Source of the DNA: Acanthaster planci
Lineage: Eukaryota > Echinodermata > Asteroidea > Valvatida > Acanthasteridae
Length of the DNA: 64,000 nucleotides
Assembly (NCBI RefSeq): GCF_001949145.1
Contig: NW_019091418.1
Coordinates: 1,761,406 to 1,825,405 of the forward strand
Reading direction: 5' to 3'
Each line of letters starts with the position of its first letter. Within the stretch, counting starts at the first letter, position 1. Of the stretch, positions 12,527 to 24,600 are shown piece after piece. The notes under the pieces are model-generated. The model did not search any database. It was not told where the DNA came from and saw only the letters and a program-made list of their open reading frames with translations. The translations under genes were made by a program, and so were the position numbers.

Positions 12527-12745
12527 AACGGGATTATGCTTTACAACAGGTTCACGTGGCATTGACAGGACACGGGTGACAATGCGGATAATAGACAAAT
12601 ACAAACACAAACGATAAGGTTTATTCTGAAATGTGCGATCAGCTCACAGGAGCCATCTTGCCAACCACGGCACGGCTTTTCCCATAATGCAGTTGGCTAT
12701 GAGTATGGAGTGCACAACTGGACAATTATTACATGTATGTACAAT
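12527..12745. repeat. Dispersed direct repeat, copy B (with 35-bp extra segment)
   Basis: Same orientation as copy A, about 1.5 kb away. The extra 35 bp (starting gataaggtttattc, about 12613-12647) lies between otherwise collinear halves, so it is a simple indel between family members. Just upstream, cacgtgaacct (about 12489-12499) is the reverse complement of aggttcacgtg inside the copy. Confidence 0.75.
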
Positions 12746-14750
12746 TACACCACTAACATGTACATCTACATATCATGAAAGAGTTTCGTTTTTCTGCATG
12801 AATCTGGAAGCGAATTCGATGTTTCTCTTAGTCTTACCATGGAAGAAGGACACAGAAGGAGTTGCAACTCAGGCGCTTCAAAGCGTCCAATGATGGTCGC
12901 TGCCGAGTCTGACAAATAATAGAAAACATTCCAAAAATGCCTTATTGCTGCCTGCATCTTAGCTGGACAAGTGGGGCCAGTAATACCCTGGCAATACTTG
13001 TAGTTTTTGCTTGCAATTAAATACAAACTATCGATGTGACCAGGAAATAGAGAGAGAAAAATCCTGATGTGAGACCTACTTTTGCCATCATAAATAAACT
13101 TTTTAAATGTTGACACACTGTTTCATTATCCATGCAAAGTTTGTAATTCTAGTCTCCTCCGTCCAATACATCCGTGTTCAAAGACTAGGTACGAGTTTGG
13201 CAAAGACTGGCCATCAAAATCTTCACTACTTCTGGAAAGCTTAGTTCATTAGCAACAAAATGCGCTATTTCATCACAAGGAGTGATCGTGAAATCGCATA
13301 AAATACGCCTTTGTACAAATGCCATCATAAAAATGATTCAAACAAAACACAAAATCTTACAAACAGCTTGGCTATTTATTCCTAAAAGAAGTCCAGAAGA
13401 AAGCTTTCGATAAGGGCAACAACTGCACATGAACACTTCGGGTATACACCCTAATAAAAGCAACTGCGCAAACACTACATTTGATGATGTTGTCCGTTCA
13501 TATCAAGCACCAACGATGGCATGAATATTCAACTTCATACACTGCAGTACACAACGTTTTAGGGATGCAGATTACCAACGAAAAATTGCGGCAACGATCA
13601 TGGGGTGCAAAGGGAGCTTATGGTTGCAAAACAGCTGGTGGGTAGAAGGCGTGTGCTGCGCTCTGGCTATGGACATACCGGGCATGCCAGAAAGTGGTAT
13701 TCGGCCAGATGTTACAGCCCGGGCAGTTCAAACTCCTTCTGTGTCCTTCCTCCATGGTCTTACACACTGCTAGGCTATCCCCAGAACTGTGGGGTCTGAC
13801 ATGTGTCTGACGTCTGCCCTGCTCCGGCAGATATAATAAAACCACTTTTAAATCTCTAGAGGGTATTTTCAAGTTGACGCTTTTTGGACGCTACTTGTAA
13901 GTTGTGTGTGTTGCAAGACGCTTATTAATACTAATAGCAATAGATAGCTTGACCAGTTACTAGCCCAGCCCAGGTGGACTCCATGACCATGCTGACCGTA
14001 CTACTACTACGTTACGGAGGGACAGTCGTAATGAAATGAAGACTGGGGTTCAACCTAACAGTACCAGATGTTTCTGAACCTTGCATCTAGGCAAACATTA
14101 AATACCTTGAAATTCTAGCACCTCCAGCCAGTAGGCCTGCATGCAACGTGAACTCTCTGCTAGCTGGCTGCATGCAGGCTCTGTACTGTGGGTACCCAGC
14201 CGTCTACTTATAAGTTGTACTTCAACTTACTGAATGGAGTCTGACTATTTGCATTACGGTTCCACCATGTGTGCACTACACCAAATACGCGCCCATAGAA
14301 AACAGTGCAAAATCAGACCGAAATAGCGCCGCCCGTTGACTCTCGTGGAGAGGTTGGCTCCGTGTTTTTTTTTTTACTGGAAATTCAAGATTATGGCCAG
14401 AAGACCACTTTTTGTTTCAATTTCATGGGGGTTAGCCACGAAAATCTTTTTTTTATTCGCCTTTCAAGGAAGATACCCGCAAAACAGCAGTAAAACTAAG
14501 CGCTCATTTCTGAATGTAGCCGCCCGGCCGCCTCATCCAAAATAGGCCTGCAATTTGGGGATTTTTGTGAAAGAAATACCCCGAACTGGAAACTTCAAGT
14601 CCCAAATTCGGGATTCATAGAAATATTTCTGTGATGCCTCCTGATTATGGTCTGTCTTATTGTAAAAAAAACCCCGTTGGATCACAATATAATAGTAAGC
14701 TCGTGCGCAGAAATACAACCATTTGGTGGAATGCACCCGTGCATGTTCCA

Positions 14751-14910
14751 CTCATTGGCTGAGTTCGAGCGGCTCGTTCTCGTATGTTCACGAACAGCTC
14801 GATTTTGTTGTTGTGGGTCAGCCGCTCGAACACCGCAAACAAACAACCGGTTAATGATGGTACTTCGTGGCAAGCAACATGGCGGCGGCCTTGTACGTTA
14901 TTCGAAAGTT
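14751..14910 (+). promoter_or_regulatory. Promoter-like CpG-rich patch with ATGGCGGCGG start
   Basis: Within 160 bp there is an inverted CCAAT box (attggct, about 14754), a perfect 12-bp inverted repeat GTTCGAGCGGCT (14763-14774 and 14820-14831), several CpGs, and aacATGGCGGCGGCC near 14878. That last string resembles the YY1-type start seen at TSS-proximal ATGs. The ATG frame reads MAAALYVIRKLMSTRI then stop. No downstream exon was found on the plus strand. A foldback element begins immediately after, so this could be a dead or interrupted first exon, or chance. Confidence 0.3.
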
Positions 14911-15370
14911 AATGTCAACAAGAATATAACATCAAATCAGTGCTCTGAAATATGTGATTGCCGAGCTTTTGGTAGCCGAGTACCTTCTTCAGGGCAAGCA
15001 GATTTAGTTCTGAATGAACGCGGAAAAATCCCCGTTCATTCCTCCCTCGATGCAGCTGTCAAAGTTCGAAAATGACGCGCGCTGTTCCAGTTCCTTACGC
15101 TGTAGGCCTACATCAGATGACGCTTTCCACGGAATTGGTGACGTAAGCGTCTGCATCCTGCAGAAAGCGTCATCTGATGTACAGCGTAAGGAACTGGAGC
15201 AGCGCGTCATTTTCGAACTTGGAACGCTTCATCCAGGGAGAATGAATGTGGATTTTTTCCGCGTTCATTCAGAACTGAGTCTGCTTGCCCTGAAGAAGGT
15301 ACTCAGTTACCAAAAGCTCGGCAATCACATATTTCAGAGCACTGATTTGATATTATATTCTTGTCGATAT
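14911..15370. mobile_element. Foldback element: ~210-bp inverted arms with a 36-bp loop
   Basis: The left arm (14911-15127) and right arm (15164-15370) are reverse complements over almost their full length, with scattered mismatches and small indels. The reverse complement of the right arm follows the left in order: caagaatataa, atcaaatcagtgctctgaaa, tgattgccgagcttttggta, gaatgaacgcggaaaaa, gacgcgc, ccagttccttacgctgta, catcagatgacgctttc. There is no coding capacity beyond palindrome-derived frames. A second copy with the same right edge lies at 28621-28918, which proves mobility or multicopy status. Superfamily unknown. Confidence 0.85.
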
Positions 15371-15489
15371 AGGTGTAAATAGCCTTATTGGACCTTTCTC
15401 CTCGTTTATTCATTTACTAATTTTACTGCAAATAATTAATGATTTTTTTTTCTAACCGCGTCCAAGGAAACATCCTGCTGATTCTATAC

Positions 15490-17257
15490 TTACTTTCCCG
15501 CATAGTAGTATGCATCCTTCAGTCTCGGAAGAATATGGTGTTGCGCTCTAAATGGTGGAACAGTCGTCTGTTGAGGCTGGAAAGGCCAATTCAGGAGTGA
15601 AAGTCCCTTCCATAATGATGTTGCTGGTCTGTCTCTCTGGCTTCGGGTCTTCTGCCTTTGTCTCTTAGCCTTCGTTGGTTGGGCGAGTGTCTCTTCAAAG
15701 CCGGACAAGCCTTGCTGCACAGCATGTCTCCGTCCAAGCTAAGCGCTCAGAGGCCAAAGTTTCCCATGCGTCGAGGTCAACACCTAGAGCCTTCTGGTCC
15801 CTCTTGCATACGTCTTTCTAGCACAGCTGTGGTCTGCCTGTGGGACGCTTTCCCTGTGCTAGTTCTTCATATAGAGATCCTTTGGGATCCGACCATCGTC
15901 CATCCTCACGACATGACCAAGCCAGCGCAGGCGCCTCTGTTTCAGCAGTGAGTACATACTGGGTGTTCCAGCTCTCTCCAGGACTGTGTTGTTTTGCCTT
16001 TATCCTGCCAGATGGTGTTGAGAATACGTCGGAGGCAGCGCATGTGGAAAGCGTTAAGCTTCCTCTCCTGTCGTGCGCGAAGGGTTCAGGACTCGCTGCC
16101 GTACAGAAGTGTGCTCACGAAACAACCTCTCTAAACCTGGATCTTGGTATGTTCCGTCAATGTTTTAATGGGCCATATTCTCTTTGTCAGTCTGAAGAGG
16201 GTGGTAGCTGCCTTGCCGATGCGCTAGCCCGGAGTCAAGAGAGAGAGAGTGTTGGAAATCGTCGAGGCAAGACACAGAAGGTCATTGAAAACCTCCAGTT
16301 TATGTTAAGAGATGTAATGCTGAGGAACGAAACCACGTCCTGGCTCACGACCTGGCTGATGGTCAGTCCAAAGTCCCAGCAGGCCACACTAAAGCGATTC
16401 ATGAGCTGCTGAAAATCTTTGGGTGAGCGCAGTGACAGCTGCATCGTCGGCAAAGAGGGAGTCAACTTTGTTCTTATATAGTTAGACGATGTTTGCATAT
16501 CTCGTGTTCTGCGGTACTTTGCCTCTCACCAACAGAGACAGATTTCATGAAGCTCACTATTGACAGTCCCTTTGCAGGACATTAGAACTTCTGCAGGAAT
16601 ATTTTCTTTCCCGGGTGCTTTGCCAGAGGCAAAGGGAGTCCAGAGCTTCGCTGACCTCTTCAAGGGTTGGTTCACTGTCAAGCTTCTCCCGCACAGACAG
16701 GCATTCGATGGCATTCAGTGCTTCTTCGATTAAAGCATTTTCTCTGGAGTACAACATCGGAGTAGAGCTGCACCCAGCGTTCCATTTGTTGCACCCGATC
16801 CTGTATAATCTCACAAGTGACGGACTTCAGAAGGGAGTTTTTCTTCTCTATTGGACCAAGGGCCTGTTTGATACCATCATATATTCCCTTGATATTGCCC
16901 GTGTCAACTGCTGTCTGTAGCTGGGTGCAGAGTCGGAGCCAGTAGTCGTTAGCACATCTCCTGGCAATCTGCTTAACTGATGCTAGCGGCTCGAAGGACC
17001 TGTAATTAGCGTTCACTGGGACAGGCTTTGTATGCTGTTAGTGCTGTCCTCTTTTTCTCAGTGTTGGGTGTCAGCTCCTCAGAGTGGGCCTCATACCAGT
17101 CTACTGTCTTGTTCTTCTTCTTGCCAAATGTGAACAAGGCGGGACTGTGAACGACATTCTTGAAGTGTTCCCATCCGTCGCTTGCCTTTGCATCAGGCGG
17201 ACCTGGAAGGGATTCCTCAAGAACTCGTTCAAATTCCTCCACTTTTCCTGTGGTCAT
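15490..17257 (-). pseudogene. Retrotransposon reverse transcriptase and tail, internally deleted
   Basis: In order: VEEFERVLEESLPGP with WYEAHSEELTP (about 17257-17006); RRCANDYWLRLCTQLQTAVD and GIKQALGP (about 16970-16840); QMERWVQLYSDVV; then EALNAIECLSV with PTLEEVSEALDSL and APGKENIPAEVL in neighbouring frames (about 16750-16580). Near 16465 the sequence passes from LYKNK straight to LFADDAAVT, skipping the RT fingers and palm. After that come QQLMNRFSVACWDFGLTIS (about 16410), the RRLRWLGHVVRMDDGRIPK block (about 15935-15875) and DAWETLASER (about 15755). No intact RT is possible. Confidence 0.87.
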
Positions 17258-18034
17258 GGGTCTTGCCGGTATCCGTGCAAGGTCTTCCTGTGATTTTCGT
17301 GCCGTACTGTTTCTTTGCTTGCAGTTTCACTCTGCTGCACACTAGGGAATGGTTTGTATCGCAGTCCAAGCTCTGATAACTGCGTGTAATCTTGATGTTG
17401 GAAAGGCTGGAGCGTCCGGTGAGGATCAGGTCGAGCTGGTGCCAGTGCTTTGATCGTGGGTGTCTCCAGGACACTCTGTGTTGAGGCTTCGTGTTGAAGA
17501 AAATGTTGCTAACACAGAGATCGTAAATGGCAGCAGAATTCGAGCAGCTGTTGGCCATATTCATTTAACTTTCCAGTGCCGAACTGTCCTAAGCAAGTGG
17601 GCCATGAACTATGATCAGCACCGACTCTGACGCTGAAGTCACCGAGGATAAATAGTGATTCCTGTTCAGGGACTTTCTCGATGGTAGTAGCCAGGTCATC
17701 AAAGAATTTGTCCTTAATTTCTGCTGTGGACGACAGGGTTTGCGCATAGGCACTGGTTAGAGTAACTGGTCCCCCTAATGAATGAAGCTGAAGGGACAGA
17801 ATTCATCAACGTATTCCTTACTGTAAAGCCGACGCCATGTTCCCTGGTTTCGTCTAGTGGTTTTCTCTGGCAGAAAAAGGAGAAAATGTTCTCCTTAACA
17901 GATCCTGAATCTGGCAGTCTCATCCTCTGGAGGGCAACGGTGTCTATCTGCAGTCTACTCAGTTCCATACCGATGACTGCTGTCTTGTGTGCGTCATCCA
18001 CTTCTAGCAGGTTGTCGGAAAAGCCAAGCATCAT
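17229..18034 (-). pseudogene. Retrotransposon endonuclease domain, frameshifted
   Basis: Recognisable blocks are MELSRLQIDTVALQRMRLPD followed by SGSVKEN and REHGVGFTVRN (start of the exonuclease-endonuclease-phosphatase fold, about 18034-17714), then FFNTKPQHRVSWRHPRSKHW and HQLDLIL with CDTNHSLV (its C-terminal catalytic part, about 17500-17300). The two parts lie in different frames, and the middle of the domain (17714-17565) is disrupted. The conserved 'ALQETR'-type Glu appears changed to Arg in this copy, another sign of inactivity. Confidence 0.85.
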
Positions 18035-18890
18035 TGCCCTGACGTTCTCTACGTGCCCGGTTTTAGGGCAGGAGTTTTCTTCTTGCTGTTGCCTGGTGCA
18101 GAGTTTATCGATCCGCTTTTAGATTTTCACCCTAAACGCCATGCATCCCGTGAGGTTAACGGACCGTGGCGAGGCAGCACCTAACTGGCAGGGGACTGCC
18201 CAGCTTGAGTCAGGCGGTAGCTGCACAATGAGATGGGATGATCTCTCTCATCGTCAGAAGCAGCGAGGCTGAAGTGTCTTCTCCTGTGCACAAAGCCTGG
18301 GTGAAGTGAATATGAGGGACAGACTGTTACCCATGCAGCAAATCCCCGCTCTCCACGTCGCTGAAATAGTCCAATGGAAAGGAAGAAGCCAGTACGCTTG
18401 GTTCCAGCGGCGTCGCAGGAGTTGCCAAAATATGACTGTATACAGTCGCGAGCTGCCTTACGGACTCCAGCTCCGGATTAAGCCCCGAGGTTAACTCCTG
18501 AAGCCCTTTCCGCGAGTGGATATAGCCGAAGGGCAGTGGAGGTTTGAAATAAGGGTTTTCCTTCCCCTAGATGGGCTGCCTTAGCCTTCCCAGGCTGGAT
18601 AGTTCCATCTACCCGAAGCAATAGAGGGATCCCAATACGACGTGTTTAGGAACGATCTGCACACTCCCGCGTTCAAAGCGAGGCTGTATGAGTCAGCTTC
18701 GGGGGCCTGTACTGTGTACGTACGTGCACCAGTGACCCGCCTTTGCCCCTTCTCCTGTCAGTAGAAGCAGGTTTGCTTGGAAGCTAAGCCACACGAGCAG
18801 GCCAGGAGCTGGACTTGGTTGTCGGAGGCTGTTTGAGTCGTATTATTAGTGGTAGGAGCTTAACCACACGACCACCCGGCTATGACAACC

Positions 18891-21800
18891 CTTGAACCCT
18901 TTCCCGCATAGAAGTAGGGCAATTCAGTCGATCAGCATAATAATCTGCAGACGGAGTTCTCTAGACTAGCCTGTTTTACTGACAGTAATGACGCTAAGGG
19001 TCGTAAATGGTAGAACTAGCTTTCCAATCCCGGTAGCTCTAGCATCTTCACAGTGATATGAATCTTGCAAAGAAAGAGGAAAAGCTTAACTGTGGTATAC
19101 ATATATTTTTGTATTACGGAAGCTTGATTTTCAAAACAGAAAAAGGGTCCCGAAATGAAAACTTGCTGCAAAGAGGTTCACACACCATGCTTGCACTTTA
19201 CTATTGATTGTGGGTCCCCCATACAATCTACCTCAGTGAAGCCACGAAATATATAGTGTTTTCACAATGACCAGATTATTTTACCGCGCTTCTATACGTG
19301 AGAATAATGATCGTTGAAAGTTCGCTCTCCTTGACGATACCCTTGAATCTTGTTTAATGGAGATCATACACTTTCCGACAAGGCATTGCATTAGATTCTA
19401 TATTTTGATTACGTGATCATTGGAATCAACGCACGGGTGATAAGGTGTCATTGGACCTTGTATTCGAGAGAAAATTTACAGCTTGAACTCTATCTTATCG
19501 GGTGCCGTCACAGTTCGACAGAGGCGTATCCAGATGGGGCGGGGGCAGCAGCATAGAAACGGTACAACATTTATCACCTTTTTTGTGGGGGGGGGGATTC
19601 TTTCATAGTAAAAAAAAAATCAGTTTTGCCCCCGACTCAAGATTTAGATACACCCCTGGTGCCGTTGCTTTTTATTGTATAAGTAGTCATGTGTTAAGAT
19701 AAATCGGAACTCGACCAATAATGTCACTCATCTTGAAATGAAGTCCCACCAATGGATGTTGACTGAAGGTAGGGACAAAACCAAACTACCGAACGACTTG
19801 TCTACGTGAGGCGCAGCCCTCCTTTGCATGACACCTAGAACAGCGCCCTCTGTATTATATTGCAGTCAACTTCTGGACTAAATAATAAGCATTTCAATGA
19901 ACACGTTGATTGATTATTCCACTGCCAATGCCACCCCCGCCCCTAAACAGAGAGAGTAAAAAGACAGAAAGGTGACCTTTTTCTTCTTCTGCCATAAGTA
20001 TGTAAGAAACACCAAAATGTAGCCTCAAGCTTTAGGAAGACCAAAGAAAACAGATTAAACAAACATGTAGCGTTCGAAACCTTCCTCTATTTCTAGGGAA
20101 TTTGTTTTCCCAAATTTGTTTTAAGCACAAAATATGTATTTTTTTGAAACTAAATAGTGCTGCATTTACGAGAAGTTGAATTCCTAAGGATTCTTCAACT
20201 CCCTGGACTGGTTATAGACGCAAATTAAAACTTAAATCCAAGATCGGTTGCAGTTATTCATTCAATTCAATCAAACACCCCAAAAGCCACCGCACATTAC
20301 CATTTGCTTGGAGTTTTATTAACACTTCGCTCAAATATTACAGGCAACCTTCTTATCTGCCCAAAATAGGATTCTGGGAACATACCACACGCCTACAAAC
20401 GCAGTCCTCTTTATAAAAGTTCAGTTGTGATGAATGATGCAAGCAACGTCGGCACCTGTATCTCTGACAGACACCTGCGTGCATTTAAAGAAGTGTATCT
20501 GCGACCATATCTAATCAACTGAGGGACAGTTCAAATTGGATTCCTCCTCGTTGAATGCGTGATTTATCAAATCGGCAGCATATTAAAACAAGGCGTTGGT
20601 GTGTTCTGATTCACACACTACGATGTGAGACCAGGCATCGATCATCGTTAGAATGACTCACTTTAGATTCAGTGAAGAAGTACACGTCGCCCTTAAAGGC
20701 CTCACTTCCAATTTTCATAAATCGTGAACATGATATTTTGTGGGTTTTCTCCAGCAGAGTCACACTGGGGTTTTACCCTTTAAAACAGGTCGGTAGAGAA
20801 ACATATGATGGTGACAGTATTTAAGATTATGATTTTCCGCTTGTAAGTACACATCATATTCGCTTCTCTATGTTGCAAACTGGACAATCTGACAAATAAA
20901 AATGCCTTTAAACCATACCATTAAGGCACGATAATAAGTACATGTACATGTATATAAGGCATTTACTTATGCATAGTTACTTACAATATTATTTACACTA
21001 AGTACGTGTATACTTAGAGGCATATACTTTGACAGGTCATTTTATCCGCATTTCTAAGAAGAAACGTAGGAAATTACTTGAAAATACACGCCGTTCAGTT
21101 GAATAAATTCTTTGGGCGTATTAATGAACGTACGAGTTGACCCCGCTATGACCACGGCTCAATATCACGGGGGTCTTTAGCCAGAGAAGACTTCTTAGCA
21201 GATTATTTCACAGAGCAAATATGTGTAGAGAACCAGTCCCAAGTCCTATATGTTGCTTTGGCTGGTAGTCTGTGTTTACTTTGCTGGAATAAACCTATAA
21301 CAATAACTTCACGCTTTGTTTAAATGTGCGCTTTCTTATGGCGTTAAGGTGTTAGACACGACTCAAATAGGAAAGTGCACGTGAAAACAAAGTATGACGT
21401 CATTAGGGCTTTATGTCTCTTGGCGCTTCTACTTAGCCTGCTCTTTGGTAAATCAAGGCTGGGTACAGGATAATACGAGATGCGGAATGAAAATTAGAAT
21501 GTCTCTAAACGCTTGACTTTCAGTGGCAAAATTTCAGTCACTTGACGGCTGACATTTGTGGTGATGAAAGGACGAGGCATTTTCGACACACAAGACATGT
21601 ATCTTAATCAAGATTTCAAAGGCCTACATTATAGTTATTTTGTAGGAGAGCTGTATAGGACTCGTGTAAAAAGTCTGGAACTTGGGCGACAGGTGCCCGG
21701 ACAACAGCCCTTAGCATCCGACTCAAATTAAGACGACATAGCATCAATTGAATCGGATGGAGTTTTATATTTCCTGTATCCAGTATGCATGTGCAAAACA

Positions 21801-24262
21801 AGTATTGGTTAGCAGCAATTTTGGCGATAGTGGGTGAACAATGTCATGCATGTTCCAGCAAAAGTTAAGCGAGACCAGCTCACTGAAACTTGTACGTAAC
21901 ACCATGTTCACGGACTATGTTTGGCTAGAAGTACTATTCATAAGAGCTTGGCGACAATTACTGCTAAAAGTTATCTAACCATGGTGACTGTCAATCGCAG
22001 TTCCATTTAACTGGGCCATAGGTTGCATAACACCACAGGCGAACCCAGGTCTTGGGTCTGGGCCAACATGTGATTCCTTTTCTGAAGACCCTTCTTCAAA
22101 AAGCGTACTCTAACCCAATGAAAGGTGGTAGTATACCGTTTCTGAAATACCCGTGAGTTCAATAAAACAACACGAGCAACATGTCTCCATGGGGATACTC
22201 CACTGCACAACATATAGGGAAATGCTGAAGAAAACTGTAACAAAGGAATTATTTCAAGACCAAACCATAATAAACATCGTAATGTAGGCAAAATTCTTTA
22301 TCAGAAAAAGAAAGATGAGGTTAGCCACAACTAACTCTACGATGAGTCCATACACGGCACTAAAGTGAATATAAATGCGATTTCCTGACGTCAGATCGAA
22401 TGTTGAACTTTTAAGTGCTCAAGCGAATTTTGCTGCAAATTTTTGACGTCAAAATCGCTTTGTGTTCTCGTGGATTATGAACTCGCCTTCAAAAAGTGAA
22501 TTCTGAAACAACGGTTGCTTTTTGTAACACATCAACCCAATCTATACATTGATTGAGGTAACTACATGTATACCAATGACGTCATCTGCTAATAAAGGAG
22601 CCACCAAAATACGTTGGCCTGGTAATCACATAATAAACCTGTAATTTGAACATGTGGTAGAAACTAACTTATACACATTGATAGCGATATCCATTATTAT
22701 CAATATTTCCATTATAAGGTCTCTTTAATATAGGCCTACCTTTAATAGTAAATTAAAATATTTAAGTAAATATCTAAAAATAGCTATCATGAAGGAAGAT
22801 TTTATAAATCTGTAGCCATTCCGACTTCGTATCAAAAAGAGGAAAAGTTTTGGTTTGCACCAAATATACGAAATTCAGTATACATATAGTTTTGAGTAAA
22901 GCATCCAAGTATCAGTTATGTAAAGATTGCTACTTACGCCACATCAGTATCCGACTTCGTAACGGTCCGGAGAAAAGCAAGCAGTTTACCCTTAAGTGGG
23001 GACATGGGATTTCTTAGGCTGTCCCACGAACAAACCAGCAGCGATATATATACTGGACTGTAGAATGTGTCTTAACAATGCAATCTCTCTTATCAGTTGC
23101 ATATCACTTCTCAACACAACAAAAAATAACCACGTTATGGACGGACAGATAAATGTTTTCATCCTCTTTCAAAGCTAGAAACCATCCCCTACGCAAATAT
23201 GATGTAATGAATATTGTACAATTTTGTTAAACACATTAATAAAATCCATACATTAAGTAAGCAGTTTTGACAAAGTCTGTGTACTTTTTCACAAACTGCG
23301 CTCACAATTTTTGTAGCCTGCTTCCGCTATCCGTTTCGTGCAAAAACACCTCTCAACGAAGACGAATGTTGATCATGAAGTCAGAATGGATACGGATAAG
23401 TTTTCAACAATTATTCAAGTGCATGATAGATACGGAACAACCTCAAGGGAAATCGCCATGCCTTTATAAAGGCCTCTGTCTTGTCCGTGTAAGATGTACG
23501 TACGTACCCATCTCATCAGGTACTTGGTCAAGCGCGCTTACCACACTAGCCTGCCGAGCGCTACACCACCATTCCCTGAGATCTGTAGTCTTGGCCCAAG
23601 ACGTCAGTGATCGATAGTTGTTTTATTTCTGTTTGAAGAGCGCCCTTGCAAAACTAGTTTTTACTTACTCACTAGTGCGAGCTGACGCACAGTCTAATTA
23701 TGAGTCGTTGGGGGCGCACTATGCACGGTGTCCGCCATCAAGCACTAACGTCTTGAAACCACGGCTATGAGATCTGTAGCTGCCTGCTGTTTGTAAGGTT
23801 GGCACAAACAAGACCAATCTCTCGCTGTGATTCATCATGCAGCGAGTAGGTAGACAGCTATAGTCAAAACTGCACCATTACAACCATCATGAGTATAAGA
23901 CTCTGGATTACAGAAAACTAATTTTTACAATAGTAAAATCATTTGAAATCGTAAATATACTTATAAAATATAATACACGTGAGTTGATTTTATGAACTGT
24001 CTTCAAAACTGTTTTTATATATCCCATATACAAAGGCCAGTTTTCGAATAAGAAATAACCCGTTTGCATAGCTTATTTACATTACATATGCCAAAAAATT
24101 CCACCTTTAAAAAGATTAACAAAATCAGCAATACTCGTTGATGGTTTCTTTCTCCTTTCAAATACACTTTCTCTTTGCATGTCTCATAACAGAGTAAACA
24201 AAGTACTTCTGTATGTTAGATTTCGACACTAATTTATCTCTGTTGACATAACTTGAGGAATG
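18891..24262. other. Non-coding interval between retrotransposon and K2P gene
   Basis: No gene recognised on either strand; open frames are short and scattered. Notable are homopolymer runs near 19587-19620 and four perfect TGACGTCA octamers (21395, 22386, 22444, 22577). Two of these flank an inverted repeat (gcgatttcctgacgtca near 22377 against its complement ending near 22457). The lower end must contain the K2P 3' flank. Confidence 0.6.
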
Positions 24263-24268
24263 TTTATT
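24263..24268 (-). terminator. KCNK: Possible poly(A) signal for the K2P gene
   Basis: TTTATT on the plus strand reads AATAAA on the minus strand, about 335 nt downstream of the K2P stop codon. It is the nearest canonical hexamer I noticed after the stop. Without transcript data this is only a candidate 3' end. Confidence 0.35.
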
Positions 24269-24600
24269 TTTAAGAAGAGGCAACTGTGTACCATTCAACA
24301 AATTTTGAACAATGCTCACACGAGACCCGTTCATCTGAACAATCACCTGGGATTTTAACTCTTTTGACTGAATTCTCTACATTCCACTTTGTGAAACATC
24401 TGAGTATGATTCACTCTTGAAAAATAGCTGGCATCAATGTATTTCTCATGTCTGTAAACTCAGACAAAGTATCAAGACATACTTTTACCCACATGTTCAA
24501 ATGACGAATTGTATCGAGAAAAATGTCTCGTACATGTCTTCAGGCACTGATGTACTGATAAAGTTAGACTGAGGGAGAAAAGAGAGCTAACTTTGCTTGG

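Larger units (their letters stand above)
10475..14910. other. ZNRD2: Non-coding DNA upstream of ZNRD2
   Basis: This stretch should include the ZNRD2 5' UTR and promoter just above 10475, but no TATA box or clear initiator can be named. It also contains the direct-repeat pair 10983-11170 and 12527-12745. Short open frames are present but none is recognisable. The segment 14750-14913 is richer in CpG and is described separately. Confidence 0.55.
15490..18890 (-). mobile_element. Decayed non-LTR retrotransposon with endonuclease and RT remnants
   Basis: The element runs right to left. About 18890-18125 is an untranslated or poorly coding 5' part. Next come an apurinic-like endonuclease (about 18034-17229), a linker and N-terminal RT part (about 17257-16490), the RT FADD box and thumb (about 16462-15830), and the C-terminal tail (about 15800-15490). 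This is the family often mislabelled 'craniofacial development protein 2-like' in metazoan databases. Reading frames are broken by shifts and stops, and the core of the RT is deleted. The ~3.4 kb length is consistent with a nearly full-span copy that is dead. Clade (RTE-, L2- or CR1-like) was not resolved. Confidence 0.88.

Noticed and set aside
15840-16412. 190-codon plus-strand open frame
   Set aside because: It lies antisense to the retrotransposon RT/tail, whose minus-strand text matches known family blocks. The plus frame has no motif.
23460-23600. Possible reverse-strand SINE head (ggtggtgtagcgctcgg)
   Set aside because: Only the A-box-like string is present; no B box at proper spacing.
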